Assembly: GCF_001598335.1 (NCBI RefSeq)
Contig: NZ_BCYT01000006.1
Location: 186,001 to 250,000 of the forward strand
Reading direction: 5' to 3'
Source of the DNA: Sphingobium abikonense NBRC 16140
GTDB taxonomy: Bacteria; Pseudomonadota; Alphaproteobacteria; Sphingomonadales; Sphingomonadaceae
Length of the DNA: 64,000 nt
Position 1 is the stretch's first letter; each line of letters starts with the position of its first letter. Position numbers and translations under genes: made by a program. Below the pieces are notes generated by a model. That model saw nothing but the letters and a program-made list of their open reading frames with translations. It made no database searches and had not been told where the DNA came from. Of this stretch, positions 34,455-42,099 are shown piece by piece.

Positions 34455-35872
34455 TGCACGAGCTTGCTCCAGTCTCGCCCTTCGTTGCGCTCGCCTATCT
34501 GATTGCGGGCGTCCTCTTCATCCTGGCGCTGCGCGGCCTCTCCAGCCCGGCGACCAGCCGGCGCGGCAATCGCATGGGGATGATCGGCATGGCCATTGCG
34601 GTCGTGACGACGCTCTATACCCATGACATTGCCAGCCTGCCCGAAATCATCGGCGCCATCCTGATCGGCGGCGGCATCGGCTTCGTCATCGCCCGCCGCA
34701 TCGCCATGACTGCCATGCCGCAGCTGGTCGCGGCGTTCCACAGCCTCGTTGGCCTTGCCGCCGTGCTGGTGGGCGCGGCCGCCTATCTCAATCCCGGCGC
34801 CTTTGGCATCCTCGACATGCTGACCGGCCAGATCCATCAGGCCAGCCGGGTCGAAATGGGCCTGGGCGTCGCGATCGGCGCGATCACCTTTTCCGGGTCA
34901 ATCATCGCCTTCCTGAAACTCAATGGCAATATGTCGGGCAAGCCGATCATGCTGCCCGCGCGCCACCTCGTCAACCTGGGCACGCTGGCGGCGATCCTTG
35001 GCCTCGTCACCTATTTCGTGACCGACCAGAGCCCCTGGGTGTTCTGGACGGTGACGGCGCTGAGCTTTGTCATCGGGTTCCTGCTGATCATTCCCATCGG
35101 TGGCGCGGACATGCCCGTCGTCGTGTCGATGCTCAACAGCTATTCGGGCTGGGCCGCCGCCGCCATGGGCTTCACGCTGGGCAACAGCGCGATGATCATC
35201 ACCGGCGCGCTGGTCGGATCGTCGGGCGCGATTCTTTCCTACATCATGTGCAAGGCGATGAACCGCAGCTTCATCAGCGTCATTGCCGGCGGCTTCGGCG
35301 CGGAAAGCGGGGGCGCGTCGGGTGGCGCGGCAGCGATGGACCGCCCCTATAAGCGCGGCAGCGCGGAGGATGCGGCCTTCCTGATGAGCCAGGCGGACAG
35401 CGTCATCGTCGTGCCGGGCTATGGCATGGCCGTCAGCCAGGCACAGCATGCGCTGCGCGAAATGGGCGACATGCTCAAGAAGGCTGGCGTCAGCGTCAAA
35501 TATGCGATTCACCCCGTCGCGGGCCGCATGCCGGGCCACATGAACGTGCTGCTGGCCGAAGCCAATGTCCCCTACGACGAAGTGTTCGAGCTGGAGGACA
35601 TCAACGGCGAGTTTGGCCAGGCCGACGTCGCCTTCGTCATCGGCGCGAACGATGTGACCAACCCGGCGGCGAAGACCGACAAGACCTCGCCCATCTACGG
35701 CATGCCGATCCTCGACGTCGCCAACGCCAAGTCGGTGCTGTTCGTGAAGCGTTCCATGGGCGGCGCTGGCTATGCCGGCGTCGACAACGAGGTGTTCTAC
35801 ATGGACAATACGATGATGCTGCTGGCCGACGCCAAGAAAATGGTGGAGGAAATCGTCAAGTCGCTGGATTGA
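34454..35872 (+). CDS. pntB: NAD(P) transhydrogenase beta subunit
   Basis: This 472-residue subunit has about nine membrane helices carrying the rest of the proton path, starting at APVSPFVALAYLIAGVLFIL and including MPQLVAAFHSLVGLAAVLVG. The C-terminal domain binds NADP(H): VIVVPGYGMAVSQAQHALRE, YAIHPVAGRMPGHMNVLLAE, VIGANDVTNPAAKTD and SMGGAGYAGVDNEVF. The ATG at 34454 overlaps the pntAB stop. Longer readings upstream are antisense-like and are not used. Its 3' end overlaps the convergent symporter gene by 17 bases. Confidence 0.96.
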   Translation: MHELAPVSPFVALAYLIAGVLFILALRGLSSPATSRRGNRMGMIGMAIAVVTTLYTHDIASLPEIIGAILIGGGIGFVIARRIAMTAMPQLVAAFHSLVGLAAVLVGAAAYLNPGAFGILDMLTGQIHQASRVEMGLGVAIGAITFSGSIIAFLKLNGNMSGKPIMLPARHLVNLGTLAAILGLVTYFVTDQSPWVFWTVTALSFVIGFLLIIPIGGADMPVVVSMLNSYSGWAAAAMGFTLGNSAMIITGALVGSSGAILSYIMCKAMNRSFISVIAGGFGAESGGASGGAAAMDRPYKRGSAEDAAFLMSQADSVIVVPGYGMAVSQAQHALREMGDMLKKAGVSVKYAIHPVAGRMPGHMNVLLAEANVPYDEVFELEDINGEFGQADVAFVIGANDVTNPAAKTDKTSPIYGMPILDVANAKSVLFVKRSMGGAGYAGVDNEVFYMDNTMMLLADAKKMVEEIVKSLD

Positions 35873-37130
35873 TCGGCACGTCGCTGGCCGGTCCGGGGAC
35901 ACTCCCGCCGGCCAGCGACTTGCGCTCCTGCCGCGCGACGACGGCGGTGACGGTCAAATTGGCGCTGGCGCTGGCAACCGTGCGCGTCATGTCGAGCAGC
36001 CGGTCGAACGGCAGGACAAAGCCCACCACCAGCGTCGTCTGTTCGGGCGCAACGCCCACAGCCGACAGCACCGCCGCCAGCATGAACAGCGAAGCCGACG
36101 GAATGGGTGCGGTGCCAAAGGCGGCGAGCGATCCGGTCAGCAGCATGATCGCCAGCATCGGGCCATCGGCCTGAACCCCAAGCGCCTGCAGGCTGAAAAC
36201 GCTGAGCAGCCCGACATACATGGCCGTCCCGTCCTTGCCGATGCTCGCCCCGATCGGCAGCACGGTAGACGCGACCGCAGGCTCGATTGCCAACTTCTCC
36301 TGCGCGACGCGCAGCGCGACCGGCAGCGTCGCGGCCGAGGATGCGGTGGAAAAGGCGACGAGCAACGGGTCGACCGAAGCGCGGAAGAAGCGGCGGATCG
36401 ATAGGCGCGCCGCCAGCCCGATCAGCGGCAGATGCACCAGCAGGATCTGCGCCACCACGCCCAGCACGACGCACAGCGCCAGCCAGCCGATATTGGTGAA
36501 GACCGCAACGCCATTGTCCGCGACCGCCTGCGCGATCAGCGCCAGCACGCCAAAGGGCGTCACCTCCATCACGATCCGCACCAGGTGAAACAGCACGCGC
36601 CCGGCCGATTCCAGCACGCGCGCCATCGGGCGCCCATCCTCGCCCGACAGGATGACGCCAAAGCCGAACAGCATCGCAAAGAAGATGATCGCCAGCATGT
36701 CGCCTTCGACCAGCGCCGCGACGATATTGACCGGCACGATGCCGATCAGCTGGTCATGCACCGATTTGGCGACGCCCAGCGCATGGGGTGCCGCGCCCCC
36801 CAACGCCGCGCCGCCGCCCGGTTCGACGATAAGGCCCAGCGCCATGCCGATCGACACCGCGCAGGCCGTCGTCGCCGCGAACAGCAAGAGCGTGCGTCCG
36901 CCCACCGCGCCCAGCCGCCGGGGATCGCCAAGAGCCGTCACGCCCGACACGATTGACACGAACACGATCGGTACGACCAGCATGCGGATCAGCCGCACGA
37001 ACAATTCGCCGATGAAGGCGATCCATGGCGCGGCGGCTGGCCAGAACAGTCCAATTGCGACGCCCAGGACCAGCCCGCCGACCACCCGCTGCCACAAGGG
37101 GATGGCGAACCAGCGGCGCGCCGCCCCCAT
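35856..37130 (-). CDS. Dicarboxylate/amino acid:cation symporter (glutamate type)
   Basis: This 424-residue inner-membrane carrier of the DAACS/GltP-DctA family has about eight helices and two re-entrant loops. Visible are RMLVVPIVFVSIVSGV, the first hairpin AFSTASSAATLPVALRVAQE, the metal/substrate region LPIGASIGKDGTAMYVGLLS, and AAFGTAPIPSASLF. It probably imports D- or L-glutamate or aspartate with sodium or protons. The ATG lies 2 bases after the stop of the DgcA-like racemase gene, making it the last gene of a LysR-dgcN-dgcA-symporter cluster. That context favours D-glutamate as cargo (inference). Confidence 0.88.
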   Translation of the reverse strand: MGAARRWFAIPLWQRVVGGLVLGVAIGLFWPAAAPWIAFIGELFVRLIRMLVVPIVFVSIVSGVTALGDPRRLGAVGGRTLLLFAATTACAVSIGMALGLIVEPGGGAALGGAAPHALGVAKSVHDQLIGIVPVNIVAALVEGDMLAIIFFAMLFGFGVILSGEDGRPMARVLESAGRVLFHLVRIVMEVTPFGVLALIAQAVADNGVAVFTNIGWLALCVVLGVVAQILLVHLPLIGLAARLSIRRFFRASVDPLLVAFSTASSAATLPVALRVAQEKLAIEPAVASTVLPIGASIGKDGTAMYVGLLSVFSLQALGVQADGPMLAIMLLTGSLAAFGTAPIPSASLFMLAAVLSAVGVAPEQTTLVVGFVLPFDRLLDMTRTVASASANLTVTAVVARQERKSLAGGSVPGPASDVPINPAT

Positions 37131-37132
37131 GG

Positions 37133-38125
37133 TCAAAGGCCGCCCCAGAAGCCCGGCTGCGCCGGCAGTAAATAGCCCTTGTCGCCGGCAAGGCCGCCCG
37201 CCCGGTCCGCCGCCAGCCATAATGGCCCGTCCAGGTCGACGAAGTCGCTCTGCGCCGCGATCGCCCAGGCCGGGGCGATCGACAGCGATGAACAGATCAT
37301 GCAGCCGGTCATGACGCCCAGTCCGCGCGCCCGCGCCGCTTCCGCCAGCGCCAGGGCGGCGGTCAGCCCGCCGGCCTTGTCCAGCTTGATGTTCACCACG
37401 CCATAGCCATCGGGCAAATCGTCGAGATCGGCGGCGACATGGACCGACTCGTCCGCTGCAATCGGGATAACCGATGCATAGCCGCGCAGCGCATCATCGG
37501 CTCCCGCTGGCAATGGCTGTTCCAGCAGGTCGATGCGCAATTCCCGCGCCAGGCCCTGCATTGTTTCGACCTCAGCGATGGTCCAGCTTTCATTGGGATC
37601 GACGATCATGCGCGGCCCCGGCGCGGCGACCCGCACCGCCCGCAACTGCGCGACCGGGTCGCTGGCGTCCACCTTCACCTTGATGAGCGGCACATCGGCC
37701 AGCGCCGCCGCTGCCAGCCGCATATTGTCCGGCGTGTCGAGGCCCACCGTCATCGCCGTGGCGATTGGTTGCAATGGCGTCGCGATCCCCGTCGCCGCCG
37801 CTAAATCCCGCCCTTCAAGCCGCAATTCCAGGTCCCATAGCGCGCAATCGACCGCATTGCGCGCCGCGCCCGCCGGTAGAATTTCCAGCAGCCCGCGCCG
37901 GCTCACCCCAGCTTCGATCGCCGCGCGCACCGCCTCGATCTCGGCGATGCTGCCCGCGACGCTTTCGCCATAGCGCGGATAGGGGACGCTTTCGCCGCGC
38001 CCCTCGACCCCGCCTTCCGCGATCGTCACGGTGACGACATCGGCCGCCGTCTTGACGCCGCGCGATATGCGAAAGGGGGTGGCGAGCGGGAATGTCTCGC
38101 CCGTGACGGACAGGGAACGGGGCAT
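37133..38125 (-). CDS. dgcA: Enolase-superfamily racemase/epimerase, DgcA-like
   Basis: This 330-residue enzyme of the muconate-lactonising subgroup has the KxK general base (PLIKVKVDASD) and metal ligands in MIVDPNESW, LLEQPLPAG and AADESVH. The second base Lys is in VVNIKLDKAGGL, with TGCMICSSLSIAPA closing the barrel. By itself it would be called an L-Ala-D/L-Glu (dipeptide) epimerase. Next to a DUF1611 gene it matches DgcA, which converts N-acetyl-D-glutamate to N-acetyl-L-glutamate in the reported DgcN-DgcA D-Glu catabolic route. Dipeptide epimerisation of murein peptides remains a live alternative. The ATG at 38125 lies 5 bases after the dgcN stop. Confidence 0.85.
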   Translation of the reverse strand: MPRSLSVTGETFPLATPFRISRGVKTAADVVTVTIAEGGVEGRGESVPYPRYGESVAGSIAEIEAVRAAIEAGVSRRGLLEILPAGAARNAVDCALWDLELRLEGRDLAAATGIATPLQPIATAMTVGLDTPDNMRLAAAALADVPLIKVKVDASDPVAQLRAVRVAAPGPRMIVDPNESWTIAEVETMQGLARELRIDLLEQPLPAGADDALRGYASVIPIAADESVHVAADLDDLPDGYGVVNIKLDKAGGLTAALALAEAARARGLGVMTGCMICSSLSIAPAWAIAAQSDFVDLDGPLWLAADRAGGLAGDKGYLLPAQPGFWGGL

Positions 38126-38130
38126 GGGGA

Positions 38131-39162
38131 TCAGATCGTCTCCGTGGCGGGGGCGGGCGCCTCCATGGCTATCAGCAAATCGACCATCGCGTCGACACCC
38201 ATGCGATAGGGGTCGCAGCAGGGCAGGCCCATCCGGTCGGCGGTGCGGGCGCATAGCGCCGCCGCCGCGCCGTCTTCCATCGCCGACGTGTTGAGCGCGA
38301 TGCCCACCGCGCGCACATCCGGGTTGGTCAGCCGCGCGGCGCGCAGGTTCGCCTCCAGGCAGTCCTCCAGCGACGGCGGCGCATAGTGGGGCAGCCCCCG
38401 CATCGTCTGGCGCATGGGGTCATGACACAGCACCAGCGCATCGGGCTGCGCACCATGGATCAATCCGGTCGACACCCCGGCGAAGGACGGGTGGAACAAC
38501 GACCCCTGACCTTCGATCAGGTCCCATCCGCCATCATGACGGTCGGGCGAAATCTGCTCGACCGCGCCGGAAATGAAATCGGCCACCACCGCGTCCAGCG
38601 GCACGCCGTCGCCCGCGATCAGGATGCCCGTCTGCCCGGTCGCGCGAAAGTCCGCCTTCACCCCGCGCGCCTGCAACCCCCGCGTCAGGCACAAGGTCGT
38701 ATACATTTTGCCGACCGAACAATCGGTGCCGACTGTCAGCAGCCGCTTGCCCGCGCGCCGCTTGCCGGTGCCGACCGGAATGTCGGGCCGGGGATCGCGC
38801 ACGTCATGCAGCGTCCGGCCCAGCCGCGCCGCCGCTGCGACCAGTCGCGGCTCGTCCTTCAGTCGCTGGTGCAGGCCCGACGCGATATCCAGCCCTGCCT
38901 CCATCGCCGCCAGCGCGTCTTCGACCAGATCGCTGCCCAGCCGCCCGCCCGCATTGGCGATGCCCAGCACCAGCGTGCGTGCGCCCGCATCATGGGCCTG
39001 CGCAAAATCCATGCGCGGCAGGTTCAGTGTCAGTCCGCAATCGTCATGGCGAAATTCGCCGACGCAAATGTCGGGCCGAAACACCGCCAGCCCGCGCGAC
39101 GTCTTGATTCCAATCTCGTCATTGCTGTGGCCAAGGTAGAGGAGATAGGGCGTCGCGATCAT
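38131..39162 (-). CDS. dgcN: DUF1611 protein, DgcN-like D-glutamate N-acetyltransferase
   Basis: This 343-residue soluble protein has a Rossmann-like N-terminal part (YLLYLGHSNDEIGIKTSRGL, LTLNLPRMDFAQAH) and a P-loop-like C-terminal part (LLTVGTDCSVGKMYTTLCLT, WDLIEGQGSLFHPSFAGVST, ALVLCHDPMRQTMRGLPHYA). The DUF1611 family includes DgcN, shown in marine proteobacteria to N-acetylate D-Glu before racemisation by DgcA. The two genes are adjacent here in that order. The start ATG is followed at once by conserved sequence. A LysR-type box sits about 80 bases upstream, after the regulator gene. Confidence 0.85.
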   Translation of the reverse strand: MIATPYLLYLGHSNDEIGIKTSRGLAVFRPDICVGEFRHDDCGLTLNLPRMDFAQAHDAGARTLVLGIANAGGRLGSDLVEDALAAMEAGLDIASGLHQRLKDEPRLVAAAARLGRTLHDVRDPRPDIPVGTGKRRAGKRLLTVGTDCSVGKMYTTLCLTRGLQARGVKADFRATGQTGILIAGDGVPLDAVVADFISGAVEQISPDRHDGGWDLIEGQGSLFHPSFAGVSTGLIHGAQPDALVLCHDPMRQTMRGLPHYAPPSLEDCLEANLRAARLTNPDVRAVGIALNTSAMEDGAAAALCARTADRMGLPCCDPYRMGVDAMVDLLIAMEAPAPATETI

Positions 39163-39242
39163 GGATGGATGAACCTGCTTGGATATGGGACCGCGACCTT
39201 ATCGCCCGCCCGAGCCGTTCCCCAATATCCATGGCCGCATAG

Positions 39243-39264
39243 GCTATAGCCTTTTGCTATAGGC
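39243..39264. promoter_or_regulatory. LysR-type box 1, upstream of dgcN
   Basis: The dyad CTATAGC-CTTTT-GCTATAG contains a T-N11-A core and lies across the end of the lysR gene, about 80 bases before the dgcN ATG. It matches box 2 (40202-40223) at 14 of 22 positions, sharing CTATNNCNTTTNGNTATNG. Confidence 0.55.
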
Positions 39265-40141
39265 TCTCGATAACCTCCGACAACAGCGTCAGGAATTCCG
39301 ACGCCGTCTTGGATGGCGGCCGGTTCTGCAAATAGACCGCGTTGATGTCGAATGTGATCGCCGGTTGCAGCGGCCGATTGGACAGGCCCGGCGAAACGCT
39401 GGCATGGGCGGTGAAATTATCGACTATGGCCATGCCGACGCCCGCGCGCACCAGCGCGGCGGCGATATAATAGGTGCGCGCCGACACCACCTCGTTCAAT
39501 TCGACATCCTGCCGCTTCAATTCGCTCGACAGCATCCGGCCAATGGGACCGCCCTGCACCGGGCTGATGAATTTATGCTCGCGCAATTCCTCCAGATGCA
39601 GCCGGCTCGGCGCATCGGGCATGTCCTCCTCACGATAAAGCACGACCAATTCGCCTTCACCGACCACCTGATGCGCCACCGGCGCCGACAGCGGCACTTC
39701 GAAACTGACCGCGATGTCGGTTTCGCGCTCATATAATTTGCGTACCATTTCATCATGATGCAGCGTCTGCAGGTCGAACATGATATCCTCATGCCCGCGC
39801 AGGAACCGCGCGACCGCGTCGGGAATCGCGCCCAGGCCCAGCGATGGCAGGGCGGATATGCGCAGCAACCCGCCCCGGCCATGCCGCATATTCTGCGTCG
39901 CCTGCCGCAGCGATCGCACGCGCTCCTGAATGTCGGCCACTTCGTCGAACAGCGTGCGTGCATCCTGCGTCGGGATCAGCCGCCCCTTGGCCCGCTCGAA
40001 CAACGGCAGGCCGATGGAGCGTTCGGCGTGGCGCAGCACCTTGGTCACAGCGGGCTGCGACACGTTAAGCGCGCGCGCCGCGGCGCTGACCGTGCCGTGC
40101 AGATAGACGGCGTGAAAAATCTCGATCTGGCGCAGGTTCAT
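39257..40141 (-). CDS. LysR-family regulator of the D-glutamate cluster
   Basis: This 294-residue LysR protein has the N-terminal winged helix (MNLRQIEIFHAVYLHGTVSA, ARALNVSQPAVTKVLRHAER) and a C-terminal periplasmic-binding-fold effector domain (LRISALPSLGLGAIPDAVAR, ALVRAGVGMAIVDNFTA). It is upstream of and co-oriented with dgcN-dgcA-symporter, and divergent from the D-aminoacylase gene. Two similar T-N11-A dyads flank it, one before each target. A LysR regulator also accompanies dgcN/dgcA in other bacteria, which supports a DgcR-like role. The effector is probably D-Glu or an N-acyl derivative (inference). Confidence 0.92.
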   Translation of the reverse strand: MNLRQIEIFHAVYLHGTVSAAARALNVSQPAVTKVLRHAERSIGLPLFERAKGRLIPTQDARTLFDEVADIQERVRSLRQATQNMRHGRGGLLRISALPSLGLGAIPDAVARFLRGHEDIMFDLQTLHHDEMVRKLYERETDIAVSFEVPLSAPVAHQVVGEGELVVLYREEDMPDAPSRLHLEELREHKFISPVQGGPIGRMLSSELKRQDVELNEVVSARTYYIAAALVRAGVGMAIVDNFTAHASVSPGLSNRPLQPAITFDINAVYLQNRPPSKTASEFLTLLSEVIESL

Positions 40142-40201
40142 CGGTTCACTTTCTTCGGCTGTCGCTTGCCGTCCGGCGCGACGATCCGGCTTGTCATGGC
40201 C

Positions 40202-40223
40202 GCTATGCCATTTGGTTATGGCA
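40202..40223. promoter_or_regulatory. LysR-type box 2, upstream of the D-aminoacylase gene
   Basis: The perfect dyad ATGCCAT-TTGGTT-ATGGCAT lies within this box in the lysR/D-aminoacylase divergent gap. It shares CTATNNCNTTTNGNTATNG and a T-N11-A core with box 1. It is placed to control both lysR and the deacylase. Confidence 0.55.
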
Positions 40224-40306
40224 TGTGCAACAGACCCGCTCTGGACGCAGGGGATAAAGACGGCCCATGGTGCCGATTTGCGCCTTCAAGCCAAGGACCC
40301 TTGCCC

Positions 40307-41956
40307 ATGCCGTTTCTTCCCGTCCGCCGCCGCGCCCGCCAGGCGGCCCGCACCTTGCTGCTGTCGGGCAGCATCATGCTGCTGCCCGCCGCCACCGGCG
40401 CCGCGCCTGCCGGCACGTCGGGTGCGGACAGGGCGGACATACTCATTACCGGCGGGACCATCTATGACGGCGGGACGGGCAAGCCCTATGTCGGCGACGT
40501 GGCGCTGAAAGGGGACAGGATCGTCTATGTCGGCCGCGCGGCGCCGATGCAGGCGGCGCAGCGTATCGACGCCAAGGGGATGATCGTCGCGCCTGGCTTC
40601 ATCGACGCCCACACCCATGCCGATGGTTTTCTACGCTCGTCCGATGCGGCGGAGCGGGTCAATCCCGCTTGGCTGGACCAGGGCGTCAGCACCGTGGTCA
40701 TCGGCGTCGATGGCTATGGCACGCCCGACGTCGGCGCTGATGCGGCGAAGATCGAAGCGTCGGGCGTCGGCACCAATTTCATTCCCTTCGTCGGCTTCGG
40801 CGCGGTGCGCCAGCGCGTGCTGGGCCAGGACGCCCGCGCGCCCAACGCGCAGGAACTCAGCGCGATGAAGGCGTTGGTGGCCAAGGGCATGTGCGAAGGC
40901 GCGACGGGCTTTTCCGCTGGCCTCTTCTATGCGCCGCAAAGCTTCGCCAAGACGGACGAGGTGATCGCCGTCGCTCGCGAAGCCGCGGTTCGGGGCGGCC
41001 TCTACGACACGCATCAGCGCGACGAATCGAGCTATTCCATCGGCTTGCTCGGCTCCGTCCGCGAAGCGATCGAGATCGGCAAAAAGGCAGGGATGCCGGT
41101 TCACTTCGCGCATTTGAAGGCGCTGGGCGTGGACGTACAGGGGCAGGCCCCGGCCGTGATCGCGGAAATCGACGCCGCGCGGAAGGCTGGGCATGACGTC
41201 ACCGCCGATCAATATCCCTGGCTCGCCTCCGGCTCCAGCCTCGATGCGTCGCTGCTGCCGCGCTGGGCCGTAGATGGCGGCGGGGACGCGCTGTTGAAGC
41301 GGCTCGATGATGCGACGACGCTGGCGCGCATCCGGCGGGAAATGGCCGAAAATATGCGTCGGCGCGGGGGCGCCAAATCCCTGCTGCTGATCGCGCAGGG
41401 CTTTCCCTGGACCGGCAAGACGCTGGAGGAGGTCGCGACGCAGTGGCAGCTCGACCCGCGCGATGCCGCGCTGCGCATCATCCGGCAAAGCGTTGAAAAG
41501 GATGCGGGCCGGGGCACCGCCGTCGCCTCCTTCAACATGGCGCAGGCCGACGTCGATCTGCTGATGCGCCAGCCATGGATGGTGACGTCGTCGGATGGAT
41601 CGAACGGCCATCCGCGCATGTTCGCCACCTTCCCGGAAAAATATGTCCGTTACGTCCGCGACCGCAAGGTGATCGACCTTGGCACGTTCGTACGGCAATC
41701 GACGGGGCGCACCGCCGACATTTATCGCATCGACCATCGTGGCTATCTGCGTCCGGGCTATTATGCCGATGTGGTGGTGATCGACCCCGCGCGTTATGCG
41801 CCGCGCGCCGATTATATGCACCCGCGCGAACTCAGCGTTGGCGTCGCTAAATTGTTCGTGAACGGCGCGCTTGCCGTCAGCGACAGCCAGGCCACGGGCA
41901 CGACCGCCGGGCGCGCTCTTCTCCGTCCCACGCCGGCCCATTGCCCGCCGGAATGA
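40307..41956 (+). CDS. N-acyl-D-amino-acid deacylase (D-aminoacylase), exported
   Basis: This 549-residue amidohydrolase releases free D-amino acids from N-acyl-D-amino acids or D-amino-acid-capped compounds. A basic signal peptide (RTLLLSGSIMLLPAATGAAP) sends it to the periplasm. ILITGGTIYDGGTG begins the composite domain. Metal ligands appear in APGFIDAHTHADG and in MPVHFAHLKALG, the conserved Cys motif is CEGATGFSAGLFYAP, and TSSDGSNGHPRM holds the catalytic Asp. The ATG at 40307 is preceded by AAGGAC. Being divergent from the D-Glu cluster and sharing its LysR box, it may supply D-Glu outside the cell membrane for the symporter to import. Confidence 0.9.
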   Translation: MPFLPVRRRARQAARTLLLSGSIMLLPAATGAAPAGTSGADRADILITGGTIYDGGTGKPYVGDVALKGDRIVYVGRAAPMQAAQRIDAKGMIVAPGFIDAHTHADGFLRSSDAAERVNPAWLDQGVSTVVIGVDGYGTPDVGADAAKIEASGVGTNFIPFVGFGAVRQRVLGQDARAPNAQELSAMKALVAKGMCEGATGFSAGLFYAPQSFAKTDEVIAVAREAAVRGGLYDTHQRDESSYSIGLLGSVREAIEIGKKAGMPVHFAHLKALGVDVQGQAPAVIAEIDAARKAGHDVTADQYPWLASGSSLDASLLPRWAVDGGGDALLKRLDDATTLARIRREMAENMRRRGGAKSLLLIAQGFPWTGKTLEEVATQWQLDPRDAALRIIRQSVEKDAGRGTAVASFNMAQADVDLLMRQPWMVTSSDGSNGHPRMFATFPEKYVRYVRDRKVIDLGTFVRQSTGRTADIYRIDHRGYLRPGYYADVVVIDPARYAPRADYMHPRELSVGVAKLFVNGALAVSDSQATGTTAGRALLRPTPAHCPPE

Positions 41957-41995
41957 CCATCTCCTATATATAGTTAGCTAACTAATCATTCCGGC
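41947..41995. repeat. Nested palindromes in a convergent gap
   Basis: GCCGGAATGA (41947-41956, including the deacylase stop) and TCATTCCGGC (41986-41995) form a perfect 10-bp inverted repeat. Inside lies a 14-base perfect palindrome, TAGTTAGCTAACTA (41971-41984), of the kind bound by MarR-family repressors. No gene starts here, since both neighbours end towards it. The outer repeat may be a terminator for the deacylase. Confidence 0.55.
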
Positions 41996-42045
41996 ATAAA
42001 TTTTCACTTGTCGCTATCATTGTCGCGGTGAACTGCACCAGACAT

Positions 42046-42081
42046 GAAAAAGGGCGAGGAACCTGTGGTTCCCCGCCCTTT
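42046..42081 (-). terminator. Rho-independent terminator of the TBDT gene
   Basis: On the reverse strand the stem AAAGGGCG-GGAACC / GGTTCC-CGCCCTTT, with one mismatch and a 3-base loop, is followed by a T-run (CTTTTTC). It begins 18 bases past the receptor stop. This is the clearest intrinsic terminator in the window. Confidence 0.8.
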
Positions 42082-42099
42082 CGTCTATGCTGTTTTTTC

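Noticed and set aside
37133..38125. Calling the racemase simply an L-Ala-D/L-Glu epimerase
   Set aside because: The motifs allow it, but adjacency to a DUF1611 gene, a LysR regulator and a glutamate-type symporter fits DgcA better. The alternative is kept in the annotation.
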